Positions 48,301 through 60,600 of a stretch of 64,000 nt of DNA are shown here, in pieces. The notes below the pieces were generated by a model, which was not told the DNA's origin, did no database searches, and worked only from the letters and a program-made list of their open reading frames with translations. The DNA comes from Cyclospora cayetanensis. Its lineage: Eukaryota > Apicomplexa > Conoidasida > Eucoccidiorida > Eimeriidae. The stretch is taken from contig NW_020312125.1 in assembly GCF_002999335.1 (NCBI RefSeq), positions 186,001 through 250,000 on the forward strand, read 5' to 3'. The translations under genes were made by a program, and so were the position numbers. The first letter of the stretch is position 1; every line of letters starts with the position of its first letter.

Positions 48301-50390
48301 GCCTTCCTGGCGTTGTCGCGCAATCTTCGCCCGTGATATCGCTGCATACACGGCGCACGCGGGCCCCCATGCTGAGGGAGGGTCGTACTGACTGTATATA
48401 TATATATATATATTCACGCATGTAATATTTCATCCGTAGATGGAGATATGTTGAACGTTGCATGGCCGGCAGCTGTGGGAGGGCGGGTGTGGACGGCTGT
48501 GTGCAGATGCTCTTTCGTCAGGGTGTGCGCTGATGCGATTGCAGCAAGCGAACAACTTGCTGCAGGTGCTCGCGGGGGCGACTAGTGTGCTCGCCGAGGA
48601 GGGCTGTGAGCTGGCTGGAGGCCATTCTGCAGTCGGGGATGGTCCTTCCGCTGCGGGCTTTGTCGTGACAGGACGCATCCTATATCCTCCCGTTGGCGGA
48701 GACAGCGCTGCGGGAGGAACGCCTGCAGCTGCAGCTGGGGGGCCGCCGCGTAGTACTGAGTGTCTGCACAGCGCGGAGGAAAACGGAGAAGAGGAGCAGA
48801 AGCAGAAGCAGATCGTGTTTCCTGGGAAGCAACTTGCTCCTGGTTTCCCCCTGCGCAAGGGCAGCGCAGGGGTGTGCCACGGATCCGTTCTCCTCCTGAC
48901 GAAAGGGTTAGGTTCTGGCGTGATTTTTGCCGCGCATACAAAGTGCAGCGCGAAAGGCGGGTGAGGAGGGTCCTTGCGAGGACGTATATACAGCTTTTGG
49001 TTTCCCCTGGTGCTCCTCTCTAGTAGTTCTCAGCTTCTTGGCGGCCTAGGGATGCGCACTGCTGCCGTGTGCTCCTCTGTACTTGCTGTCGCTTGGCTTG
49101 TATCCGCGTGTGCTGCAGCTGGGTGGAGACGGCGCTGCAACAGATGCAGCAAACGAACCAAGCTGCCATGCATGCGCTGCTGCAGCACGGGGCCACCGCC
49201 TGCACGGATATCACAGGTGAAGAGAGGCTTAGAGGCTTCCCCTGTCTTGCTGGTGATGCTGTCGCTGCGCTCTCGGTGTGCTGCTGCTGCTGCCGCTGCT
49301 GCGTGCTGCATCTGTAGTACTGTGATGCACGAATTCGGTGGTTCGCTGACCGTGGTATGCTTGTGCTGCCAGCCTGTCCCTGCGTCGTTTTGCCGTGAAG
49401 GGCGCTGTTTATTTTTCAACGCGGTCGCAGTAGGTATATATGCTGGCCAGTAACATGGGGGGGTTGCACGCCAGCCGCCTTCAAAAGCTTGCTTGATTTT
49501 TTTCGCCTTGCGCTTGCATTACTGCGCGTGCTGCAGGCTTCGGATTGGCGGGTCACTTGCTGGAGGTTGTAGATGCGTCAAATAGGGCGCTTGCGAAGCT
49601 GGGGAGCTCCGAGAAGCCTGCAGCTTTAGGAGCAACAGCCACAGCGGGAGCTGCCGCGGATGGAAACGCAGCAGCAGAATCAGCATCTGCAGAGCGGCTG
49701 GTAGGGGCACGGGTGTGGCTTGAACGTTTGCCGCTACTTCCAGGTGTCTCCGAGCTTACCAGTCAGGGCTTCTTTGCTTCTCTGTTTGTCGAGAATGCAG
49801 CCACAGCGGCCAGACGTTTGGTTGTGTCCTCTGCGGAGGACATCAAGGGCGAGCCGCCTTTGGCGTCTCTGCATGAAGGAAATGTGAGGGGCCTCTCTCC
49901 TACTGAGCAGCCGCTGGAAGGTGAACGTGAGCTCCTGCAGGTGCTGCAGCAACAGCTGCACGGGCCTTGCTGCTGCAGACTACCGGCCCCCGTGCAGCCG
50001 AAAGACGTTGCACAGCAGCAGCTTATGAGAGAAGAAACGGCTCCCTGTAGCAACACCAACGGCAGCTACACCTCTGCCTGCGCTCGCGCCACGTACAGCG
50101 ACCCTAGCCGCAGTTGCTGTTGTTGCAGCACCTGTAACGATGCTTCCCTGGTATTCCCATTGCTGTTCGACCCACAAACCAGCGGGGGCCTACTGGCAGT
50201 GGTGCCTGCAGCCGCTGCAGCTTCCTGCCTTAAGGCCTTGAGGGCGCACTGTCCAGCAATGGCAATAGGCGACATAGTGTCTTTGTCAGCTGCTTCTGCG
50301 GCAGACGCGGGAGTCTCGCGCAAGAAGCCCATCCAGATCGTTGCCCGAAGCTCTGCGAGCGCCCCCGAAATGGGAAATGTGTGCAGTTGA
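42327..50390 (+). CDS. Fused NADH-dehydrogenase-like oxidoreductase / selenophosphate synthetase (NDH-SelD)
   Basis: The N-terminal half is a pyridine-nucleotide/FAD oxidoreductase. The C-terminal half is selenide,water dikinase, which makes selenophosphate for Sec synthesis. Exon 1 (42327-42669) has the dinucleotide fold QVVLVGAGQAHLDVLRLWG. Exon 2 (43152-43305) and exon 3 (from 43617, VLSIDTGSKPDLPLIPG) join in frame. Later blocks are FRILIIGGGAVGVEMAL (44280), VFVNCRVERVEE (44827), VDENGFLKVLPTLQCVDFPS plus IFAAG (45216), GDTASIIGHSRPKAGVYA (45482) and ESNIWRFLRGE (46320). SelD blocks are CAGCSGKMPQRALSAALQQL (47498, catalytic Cys and Lys), QSVDFFR|FFTGDLYSMGRI and ALSDLYACGAEPL (48160), LAGGHSAVGDGPSAAGFVVT (48610) and GSVLLLTKGLGSGVI (48885). 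They are followed by ALLQHGATACTDITG/GFGLAGHLLEV (49178, 49545) and PLLFDPQTSGGLLAV (50160). The stop is at 50390. Introns carry the 14-bp and other repeats. The fusion order matches the bacterial/cyanobacterial NDH-SelD type. Confidence 0.9.
45580..46050. repeat. AT and TATA/ACATAC microsatellites in an NDH-SelD intron
   Basis: A TA run lies at 45580-45598. An ACATACAT/TATATA-type array spans about 45960-46050. Both fall between the exon ending near 45535 (PKAGVYA) and the exon starting near 46296. Confidence 0.85.
47052..47330. repeat. 14-bp minisatellite in an NDH-SelD intron
   Basis: About 20 head-to-tail copies of a 14-bp unit, consensus GATGTATTCATGTG with ATTGTATTCATGCG variants. It lies in the intron upstream of the SelD active-site exon that starts near 47411. 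Because 14 is not a multiple of three, the reading frame shifts from unit to unit; the short open frames over it are not genes. Confidence 0.92.
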
Positions 50391-52200
50391 ACGCTGCAAC
50401 GGGTGTCCAAGCAGCATTAATGGCAAAAAAAGGCTACAAAATGCCCTCGGTGCTGCAACTGACCGAACATACACACACATACACAAAGACATACCAGAGT
50501 GCTATTTCTGGCTGTGACGCAAAAAAAGGGATGGTGTTGTGAGCTCCTCCCGTGGCAGACCGTGTATCGACGTTTTATTTGAATGTTGTCTTAGCCGTGT
50601 GTAGATAGCATGCTTCAGAAATGAAGGGCTGTTCTTGACTTTTTGTAGCATCTCTTCACCTATCGCGGTGGAGGCTAGGCGTCTTGCAGTTGCGGATGCT
50701 TTCGTGGACTAAAGTACCGACAGCTTCTGAATGCACCGCTTTCTCAGATAGGGATGAACGCGTGGCTGAAGAGGTGTGCTGTTATAGCGAAATGCTTAGA
50801 CGCTTGGGTCGCCGTAGGAAAAGCCTCGACTGCGCGTTGTCTGCATGAGGCACACGGCAGGCGGCATCCTAGAGCTACACCACCAGCAGCTCGAGGGACC
50901 TTTGCGAGGGGGCAAGTGGAAGGGGAGGGGGGGCGAGCAAACTGCCTTGCGCAGTTTAGAAGGCAGATAGCCGCAACGTCGCAATGCATTACGGTACAGC
51001 TTTTTAAAGGCTGCTGCTCTCCGCCCCCACTTCAGAGCGGTGACAAATTTTGTAGTACAAGACTCGCGTCTTAAGCCTAGATTCAAACCTCGTCTATGAC
51101 TATTAAACATCTCTAGCTCATAAGGTCTCCCACCAGCCACCTGTGCAGCTGAATAGCCGTCCCTCTTTTCCTTTCCCCCTCCCCGTTGAGTCTATTATGA
51201 TAGCTCTCCCCTTCTTCGTTGCCTCTCCACATCGCTGCTGCTCTCTGTCGCTGCCTGCTGCTGCGGGCGTCTTCATGCGGCGTCGAGGCGGCTCAGAGGT
51301 ATGACAGATCTTGACCATTTCGTATTTGGGGCAGCACCTCAGTACCGTGCCCATGTCCATAAAAGCACACTTCTGTCCACGCAGGGACAGACACCCTGCC
51401 TGCTGCGGCAGCTCTGTGGGGTGTGGCGGCAGCTGTCGTCTAGGAATAGCTACAGGAAAAAGCTCGGCTTTGAAATTTAAGAGCTTATTCACTTGCTGAA
51501 TGGGAGAGGCCCTTCGGCTTCGTGGAAAGCGCTTGAAAACGTCGCACTTGTCGAGATGCTCATGTCACGCCAAAGGATCCTAATGCAATGCATTCCGTTC
51601 AAGGTTGGCGGCTACGTGTCTTTACAGCAGATCTATTGTCTATTAGCCAGGGCCTACAGAGACTGTCTGTGGGGCGTTCCGGGCTGTAGTGGTGCCTTGC
51701 GCTACTCTGACCAGTGGTTGGCTGCTTGCTTTCTGCAGGAGCCAGCTCTTAAAGCCTACGTGATGCAGAAACTTTTCTGATCAGAATACGAACTGCGGTC
51801 TGCGGCCAGCAGTTGTTTCTCCACTAAGCCCTCAAGGTAAGCGTTCCACCGTCTGTTTTTCGGGCAGCAGCTCCTGAGAGCGCTACATAAATCAGCAGCA
51901 GTGCCCTGACGATGGAAGGAAGGGGCGTTCAGTGCATATTAAAACAAACACACAGACACGCACGCACAGACACCCTATAGCGCGTGCTGCAGGCCGCGTG
52001 ACAATCCGAAGCAGTTGTAGAGCACCTCCACGACGCCCTTGATTGCGCTGCACCTCCTCGCTAAATTCAGCGCGAGCGAACAGCCCATATATATATATAT
52101 ATAAATATACCGTGGGGTTAGCCGCTGCAGTCCCCCTAATTAGTGCAGCTGAAGTTCCCGAGCAGCTCACGGTGCGAGGACGCAACGGCAGCAGGGGCCA
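50391..52200. other. Convergent intergenic region, NDH-SelD / DHHC enzyme
   Basis: This 1.8-kb gap lies between convergent genes and contains a TA run near 52085-52104. A 95-codon open frame at 51493-51780 (+) opens at a non-ATG codon and has no recognisable domain, so I do not call it. Confidence 0.5.
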
Positions 52201-55200
52201 TTAAGGCAAAACGGCAGATGCGGTGAGCCTGCACCAGGCAGAGGAGACACGGAAGCAGCGCACAGACACACGCGGCAGTGAAAGGAGGACAGCCAACAAG
52301 CACCCTATACGGAAGCGCAGAACGGCAGGCCGTGAAGGCAGAAGCAACATCGTGAGAGAAATTTCCTGCAGCGAGCCAATTAGCAACTCAAGCAAGCCCT
52401 TCAAAAGAGCCTGACTTAGTCTCCACCAAATTTCGCCTAAAGGCCCTTCAGCTTCGTGGCCAGCCCTGCGGCGGCACAGTTTGGGCAGCGCTGGCCTCCA
52501 GTAAATCTGCAGGTTGTGCAGAAAACCTCGAGAGAATGGAGACCCCTTAGCCTCTTCGAATCGCTGCATATCAAGCACACACACGAGTGCTCGGCAGTTG
52601 CAGCGAGGGCTATACCTCCTGGAGGCGCAGCCGCCGCTTTCCGTCGAGGAACAGCCTATCGACCGCAAAATGGTAATACAGCCTCGAAGGGGGAAACGCC
52701 AGCTAGACGAGGCGGCAAGAAGGCAGTGCCAGGAGAAAGAGACGGAGGCCGTGAGAGAAGGCGCAACGGGAACAAACAAGGCGAAGGGGAAGCGCGCAAA
52801 CACGAGGCTTTAGACAGAATGCCCCCAAGAAGGTGGCTTGGGATGTCTTTCTCCCCAGAACATGCAGACACCTGGAGTTCTTCTCAGCGAGCCCATGGCA
52901 CACAAGTCTCTTGGAGAAAATGAAGAAAGGCGGCTGCTGCACGCTGGCAGGAAAGCGAGACGCCTCAGGGTCTTTTGCAAGGCCGCTTTTCTCTTACCTT
53001 GAGGTATGATATCCGCCCCCAAGCGAGTTGCTCCCACGTGGTTAGATTCAGAGACATCAGGAGCGCGTGATAGCCCGCGAGACAGCCAACCATAAGGAAA
53101 AGGCCAATCAGAACAAAGAAGTTCATCACCACCAGCATGCAGAGCATGCCACCCCTGCAGAAGAGACATTGAAAGGCGCATCAGGCTGCTGCAGATTAGT
53201 CCGCAGAAGGATAACACGGAGAGAGAAGCTCTCGCACCCTGCTGATGCGGCTGGCTGCTCGCGGCTGTCGCTGCCACGCTTCTGACACACAAAGAGGAAG
53301 GGCCAAAGCAAGCCACACGCAAAACTCATGCAGAGACGTTCTCCATTAGGAGTATAGCCGCACCACTCGGACTTCACGTCCATTGGCAGCAGCAATAGCC
53401 GCACAGCTTGAGCTGTACAGACACCTGCTTCCAACATCTGCAACAACAAATACACTATAAAGTGGGGGCGGCTCTTCTCCCCCACGCAGCTCCCTGCAGC
53501 AAAACATTCCAAATGCATCTTGCATGCACGTACATGAAGAAACAAACACACCTGGCAACAGGAAGCGTCAAGGCCAGAGAACGCACCGCCGACAGGCACA
53601 TCTACTACTGTACGCTCCAACGATCTTTACCAGCAGCAACCTTAGAAACGGCAGCAGCAGCAGCAGACCAATCCAAGGGCAGTGATGATCGTGAGTGCGA
53701 ATGCAGACGCCGCAGTCTGCGCAGTGTTTCGTTCGCAGTGGCTGCAACACAGCACCGCATCCAGGGTGTACATACAGGCACTGCGTCGCTGCGCTTTGTC
53801 CGCTACTGCGGCTGCTGCCGCATCCACCCTTGTAATGCAATGCAGCTGCAGTGGCCTCGGCTCACCTGATACATGCAGCACCTCTCGCAGAAGCGCAATC
53901 GAACCCCGTACTGACACAAGCGTCTTTTTATAATGGAGAAAGGAAAGGCAGCCGCAGTATTTCCTGCGTCTGTGGATTTATCCACTATCTCTACAGCCTC
54001 AGTAGGTTCCCCCAAATTCAGTTGCAGCAGTGCCTGTGGCTGCGGGGAGTCTGGAAGGGCTGACTCGAGGTCTAAGGGGGGTGCGGCCACTGCTTCACCG
54101 CATGCTGCCTCAGCAGCAACATCCACGGCATGCACTGCACTCCTCCCCGCACCGACTTCCCCTCGAACCGTCGGCGCAACAGCGACCAACTCAACGTCAA
54201 CTGGCTTCCCAACTGCAGCCCTCCCTGCCGCTGCTGCCCGCCTAGCGAGTCTTCTCTCTTTCCGCAGCCTCTGCTGAGCCTCCTTCGCTGCTGTATCAGC
54301 AGCTGCAGCTGCTGCTGCTGCTGCTGCTGCGGCCTTCCTCTTCATCTGTACGCGAGAGGCTTCACTTGGTCCAAATCTCGAGCGAGCGCTCCCCTTTATG
54401 CTACCGCTGCTGCTGCTGCTGCTGTCGCTATTGCTGCCGCTGCTGTCGCTGCCTCCACTGCTACGGCCCCTGCTGCTGCTGCTTCTGCTTCTGCTTCTGC
54501 TGCTCTTGCTGCTGCTGCGTTCGGCGGGGTGCCTGATTAAGGTCGCTTCGCAGCCTTTACGTGAAAACTTGCGAACAGTCTTGCTGCTGCTGCTGCTATT
54601 GAAGTGCAGTACGTTGTTGCACTGCAGGTACATCTGACGGAGAGACGCTCCCTGCACTTCCACCGGGATGCCGCAAACAGACACTGCAGAAAGGCGCTGC
54701 TGCTGCTGCTCTTGTTGCTGCCTCTTTCTTCCAGACAGCACAGGAGAGGAGGCAGGAAAAGAAAACTGTGGGCGATGAAGATCCTGCAGAACGGAAACGG
54801 CATCTGCGGCTGCGGCGTCGTCTTCATCGCTTGAGCTTATGGCATATAGAGCTCCTAGCTGCTGATCCTGCTGAAACAGCCGCTCCTGCTGATTCTGCTG
54901 CTGCTGCTGCTTCTGTGCAAACACAATGTCTTCCGGAGTGCTCAGTGTATCTACAGAGACTGGCATGTATGCTTCTCCGCCGTTGCAGTTGCTTATCCAG
55001 TTGTTTGGTGTGCTCCCAAGAGGGACCTTCTCCTTGTCGTTTTTGTTAGGAGAAGGGCATGCACTGCCTTTTCTACGGCTGCTGGTCGTGAAGGCAGCTG
55101 GGAAATGCGCGTGAGCGTCTTTGCAGCTGTTGGGGGCAGTCCTTCTCGTAGACGAGCCTGCGCTGTCGTGGTGGCTGCGGCTCTTGCTGTTGCTGTTGCC

Positions 55201-56080
55201 GCTGCTGCTGCTGCTACGGCTCTTGCTGCTGCTGCTGCTACGGCTCTTGCTGCTGCTGCTGCTACGGGCGCTGCTGCTGCTGCTGTACGGATGCTGCTGC
55301 AGCGTACCGTAATGATGCTTGGGGGTTCTTATGGAGAAACGGCAGATGCCTCGAGCTTTTTGCTTGCGCTGTCGCTCCCACCGGTGTGCATGGTGCGCTG
55401 GCTGGAAGACTGGGCAGCTGTTTCTTTCTGCCATCAAGGAAGCTGCTGCGGTCCCTATTCCAGCCGCTGTGAGGCAGTCTTCGCTATCGCAATTGCTGCT
55501 AACGCTGCCAGCACTGCTGTCTTCCTCAGCCGCTGCTAGGCGTCCCCGCATGCTGCTGCGACTGCTATGGGGCCGCAGCTGCTGCCGCAGCTCTGGCGGC
55601 AGCAGTAACGAGGGGCAGTATCTCAGCACGCCGCTGCAGCAAACGCAGAGGGTCGAATCACAGAGGCATGTCCACCACCTCCTCAGCAGAAGCACGAAAG
55701 GCAGCAGTTGCGCCAGGGGAGGGCAGCAGCGGCGCTTACGGATCGGTCCTGGCGGCTAGGAAATAAGCGACAACTGCAGCAGCACTCGCGATCCAGGTGA
55801 GAACGCCCATCGCGTCAGACAAGGAGAAGTGGGAAGGGCAAGGGGCAATAAGAGCACCAAGGATACCGCAACGAAGCAGCAGCAGCAGCAAACCCACACA
55901 GAGGGCCCCCGAGGGGCCCCCACCCCGACAGCTCTCCTCCATAAAGGACGCTTCCTGTGCAGCTGAGGAGACTTCCAGCGCCGCCACGCGTCTCGGTGCA
56001 TCTCCGCCCTTGCCCTCATCGGAGTCTGCTGCGTCTCCTGCTGCCGAGAGCGACATGGGAAAAGGCCTTAAGGAGTTCAT
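52201..56080 (-). CDS. DHHC-type protein S-acyltransferase with a very large cytosolic insert
   Basis: DHHC enzymes attach palmitate to cysteines of membrane proteins. Exon 1 (56080-55740) encodes two hydrophobic helices ([37 protein letters not shown]). It splices in frame to exon 2 (55633-53866) to complete the TDPGVLRYCP motif. Exon 2 then carries ~550 residues of Ser/Arg/Gln/Ala-rich low complexity before [10 protein letters not shown]. Exon 3 (53741-53669) gives [20 protein letters not shown] plus CPWI. Exon 4 (from 53493) gives [16 protein letters not shown]. The next exon (about 53150-52998) has two more helices and the family TTxE motif ([16 protein letters not shown]). The last exon (52563-52201) has the [15 protein letters not shown] block. 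Only the exon 4/5 border is unresolved. The usual NCVG is SCVG here. Confidence 0.88.
54270..55310. repeat. CTG/GCT trinucleotide runs inside DHHC exon 2
   Basis: Runs at about 54300-54330, 54400-54430, 54470-54515 and 55190-55290. On the coding (minus) strand they read as Ala (near the [10 protein letters not shown] stretch), Ser (SSSSSKS repeats) and Gln. On the plus strand they give Leu and Ala open frames that are not genes. Confidence 0.9.
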
Positions 56081-57607
56081 TCCCGGTGACAATGCAGCAG
56101 CCGACAGAGGCGCCCTCGCAGATGCTTCTGCTGCTGTTCATTCACTAGCAGCTGCAGCTGATTTTTGCTGCGCTCCTCTTCTCTGAGGGCGTTTCCTCGC
56201 TCGGCTGCCGCCGCTTCCGTCGGTGCCTAGACACGTTTCCTCTGCTGCTGGGCGACCTTCTCGGGAGACTTCACGAGAAGCCACACATCCCTGCGGCGAC
56301 GTCTGTGTTCTTGCTGCTGGCTTCTTTGTTGCCGCTCGTGCTGCGAGTGCAGCGGGTAGGTACATCCCGTGCAATGCACAAGGCACTTGCCCCGGCAAGG
56401 AGGTTCTTGAATTTCAGCTGAGAGGGCTGCAGGAGAAGGGAGGAGTAGGGGGGTGGAAACTGCGGCAACTGGGAACCCCAGGGGTAGTGAGCAGCCTCCG
56501 TCTCAGCTGCTAATAACGGGCTGCTGCTGGTGGCTCTCCGAGGCGTGCTGCTGCTTTAGGTAACCTCGCGTGAACGCTGCCTTCCCGATCCAGCAGTTGC
56601 TGAGGCTGGTCGCCCTCCAGTTGTACTGGCTGCAGCTGCCGCCACAGCTACCGTTCGGCCTTTTGCAGCAGGAAAGCCCCAAACAGTCAACAGGTTCTCA
56701 CACATTTGCGATGACGCGCTTGAACCGCGCCTGCCGTGTACCGCTGCTGCTGCTGCATGCAACAACAGGCACACTGCTGCTGCAAGATAATACACCGCGG
56801 GGAGGAGCCGGAGAATATATATCTTTGTGACTCGAGCAGTCGCGATATATATTCAAGAAAGGGTTATTGAAAGGCTGGGGGTGTGGCCCGTCGTGCAGCA
56901 GCCTCTCCGGTAGCCGCTGTATGCAAACGGGCGTCGGCTGGGGGCGTTCTTCCGGCCCTTCTGTGTTTTGAAGTGTATATACGCAGTAACGTGCTGTCGA
57001 GCAAAATTATTCAGCAGGAACCTTCCTCCGTTTCGAGCTGATAGGGGGAGTTCTTACCCAGCAGCTCGACAAGACACTCGACGGCAGCTGGAGAGCTCGC
57101 GCGGCCTCGCTACCACCCCAGCGGCCGACAAGCCATGAAACTTGCTGTGGCGACTATTCTTTCCAGCGCAGAAGGCATATATAGCTGCTTTTCTAGGGGT
57201 GTGTGGCAGCAGGATCTTTGACACTGGTAGGAGGTGGCGGTGTTGCGGGTAGTGTGTATGCCAGAAGATGCCAGAGGGCAGCTAGGGACGCCCGACTCTG
57301 AAATCTGCGGCACGTCGAAAAGTCTGTGCCGCTGTTTGAAGTCCAGCATCGGCTTTTGAATGGCAGCTGTTACGACAGCAGAGCTCATGCGCTCATCAGC
57401 GCAGCAGCGGTTGTCGCAGGAGCACCAAGGGCGGCAGCAGACGCCGCAGGAACAAGGCGTGCTGTTGCCGCAAACAGAGCAGCAGGAGCAGAGCGGCGAG
57501 ACTCTGTCTAAAGGCCACGTGTCAAATTTTAGGAGTGTAGCGGAAAGGACTCCGCAGCGCAGCGAAGGGAGCGGTGGCATCCATTTAAGCCAGCAGCCCG
57601 CAACCCC
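56081..57607. other. Divergent intergenic region, DHHC enzyme / F-box-TBC
   Basis: This 1.5-kb divergent gap should contain both promoters. Open frames at 56138-56398 (-) and 57110-57787 (-) have no domains. The latter overlaps the start of the F-box-TBC gene and is treated as a shadow. Confidence 0.5.
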
Positions 57608-60600
57608 ATGCAGGAGCAGTCTGCCGCTATGGCAGATGCAGAAACATGCGGGAAGGAGTTGCGATCTGGCCTGTTTTCTGAGACCTTTGATGCCGAGGCG
57701 CCGCTGGGAGCTTCCTCCGCAGAGGCTGCTGCTTCGGGGAATGCAGCTGCTAGCAGCACGCAGAGACACACCAGCAGCGATCCCCACACATCAGGCTGCT
57801 GCCACTCGAAAAGCACCGCAGTGCTGCTGTGGGCAACCATCTCTCCTAGAGCGGCGAAGCGCCTCATTAGGTGTCTTACAGATAGGGAGAAAGCGATTTG
57901 CAGCAGCGTTTGCAAGGCATGGTACGACGGCCTCCTGTTGATGCGAGTGCTGTTTTCTTTTCCCATTGGTGTGCCCTCACCGAAGCCACGCAAAGCTGCC
58001 CTTTCCTCCTCCTGCTCCGCCTTGAGAGGCACTTTGCTTTCCCGCTGGGAATGCAGGCAGCTGTTGCACGCTGCAACAACTACGGGCACTGCAGCGGCAG
58101 TACTTGCCATAGTCCTCGAAATCGCATGCAACTGTCTGCTGCAGGCGGAAGATCCTGTGGTCACCGCGGCTTCTCCCTAGTGTCTTTGGAGAGAGGGGCT
58201 TCCCCACAAGGTTCAGAGGGCAGTTCTATCGATATTGTCTCCTCAACGAGATGCAACAAGAAAGCCTCTCCGACTACCAGGTCTGCTGGTGCTGCTACAC
58301 ACACTTGTGGCTGCAGTTGCTGCCGCAGTCATCTCTCCCCCTCCGCTGCAGTAGAGGAGAATGCCCGTGTGTCTTGTGCATGCTGGATTAGCCTCTGAGG
58401 CCGAGGATCAACGCGAATTCTGTTGCTCCCAGTGGCTGTGAGTGACAGGCACCGCGTGTGTGCTTGATTATTTTGTGTATTTGTTTATGTATCCATATGG
58501 ATAGATAGACGGATATGTGTATATGTATGTAGATATGAATGCATGGCTATGTATGTGTATGTACTTTTGTATGTATGTATATGCACGCATGCATGTTTGT
58601 GTATGCGCGTGTATGGGTGTATGTAAATGTACATATGTATGCATGCATGTATGGATGTGTATCTATATATGTATGTATGTATGTGTTTTTTTCGATGTAT
58701 CTCTACAAGGACATACACATGTATATAACGATTTAGGAGAGTGCACTGCACGTGGCAATATTTGCGAACATAAGTACAGCTGCGAGGGAGTACTGCTGCA
58801 GGCAGCGTGCGCTGTCGCGGCGCCCGAGCTGTCCGAGGAGATCGCTCGCGACTGCCACAGAACGTTTCCCGAGTGGCCTGTCTTCAAGAAAAGACAAGCG
58901 TAATCGGCTGCTTCTGCTTGCTGGTGGTGCCTTAAATGCTGCTTTTGCTGAGGGGGCGCACCTAGCAAATGTGTCGTTGCTCGCTGCACGCACACCTACA
59001 TGCGACTCCCTTCGGAACGCCTCGCTGTAGGCTTTGAGGGCTGCCTGTTGTGCCTCACTCTCTCCCCTGGCGTTGTGTGCTGCGGTTAAAAAATCAGGCA
59101 GATGTCGCTTCAAAGGATTCTGATTGGTTGTGCCTCTCGGGACGGCGGCGTGGGTTACTGTCAAGGCATGAATTACTTAGGGGCACTCTTCCTGTACGTC
59201 TTGCAAGACGAATTCGTGAGTTGAAGGAGTGGAGTTTCTGGCTCTTAGTGAAGTGTCGCTCTCTGTCACTGCTAGCCTCACCTCCAGTGTCTGTCGCCTC
59301 CCACCTTTCTGTGTGCCCTCCTTGACGTGCTTTTAAGGCAGTCATCTCAGCGTCTTGCTGCCCGCATTTCTGAGTCCGTGTCACCTTCTGGCTTCTGTGC
59401 ATATATATATGTATATACATATATATATATATCCCTACTCGGGTTCGGCCCCTGCCGCTCTCTACAGTGACATTCCTTCTTCGTCATGGGCGTGCGTCTG
59501 CGGCGCTCTCCGCCTGTCTCTTTGCATGTCCATAAGTATGCTTACTTACTTGCACTTTGGTGCTTTTCACCGTACTCGTAAGCTGCTGCAGCTCTCCGCT
59601 GTCTCTGTCCAACGTGCAGACGCACACTTGCAGGGCTAGAGGGGTCATGTATAAATGTATATATATATGCATGTAGCAATTTCACGCTTCAGGACGCGTA
59701 TCGCTGCTTGGTATCGCTTTTGAAACACCGCGGCCTGCGGTGTCTGTACACCAAGGACCTCATGCCCATCAAGGTACACCCCCTTCCCGGCGCGACTGCT
59801 GCTTGAGTTGGAGGTGGCCTTAGAGAGGCCGCTACAGCGGAAGCGTCCGCTGCGTCTTGCGTATTCCGAGAGTTTGGCTGCAGCTCCCTTCTGAGCACTG
59901 CTCAGTGTGTCTCTAGAAGCAGCGTGTCACGAAGGCTCGGGGTGCGATTTGCTCCAGCAGGGTCCTGAAGTTCTGCATTTCTTTGTAGGGGTTGGCGTTT
60001 GCTGGCTTTTGCTGCATGCGTTTCAAGTGGCTCCAGAGAAGGGAGGCGCCTGCGGTCGCACAACTGCGGTGTACAGACAGCTGCCTCCTGCTGACACGCG
60101 GTTGCATCCCCGTATGCATCACTTCTGGGTGCCTGCAGGCCCTTGTCTTTGCATTCGAAAGGATCATGGAGGCCTTTCTCCCCCAGTTGCATGCAAAGCT
60201 GGTCAGTGCGCTGACGCTACATCGTACTGTGCTACCTCCCCTCCCCCCCAGCCTTGTCGCTCTGCGTGTCATGGGAGGAAAAAGGGAAGGGGAGGCGAGA
60301 AAAAGGGAGTTCGAAATTCGGGGACGTTTATGCGCCGCCTGCCACTCGCCAAACCTTTGCCGACGATATCGTAAACATAGGGTGTGGTGCGCGTAAGCCC
60401 AACATACGCCTTCGCGGTCAGTGTCTGACTCTGGCTCTTTAGCTCCTGTGCATCTTGCGTGTGTATGCGAAGGCAGCGCTCTGCATACCCGGAGAGGCGT
60501 ATTTGCTTCAGTGGCTGCTACCAGCGTTTGCTGTCGACTTCCCGCTGCCACTGGCCCTCAGAATGCTCGATATCCTCATTCTGAAGGGCCGTAAGGCCCT

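Noticed and set aside
51493..51780. 95-codon open frame between NDH-SelD and the DHHC gene
   Set aside because: It starts at a TTG codon, and the first ATG leaves under 80 residues. No domain is visible. It could be an exon of an unseen gene but is not supportable.
57110..57787. 225-codon Cys-rich minus-strand open frame
   Set aside because: It overlaps the start of the F-box-TBC gene, opens at a doubtful start and lacks a coherent Cys pattern.
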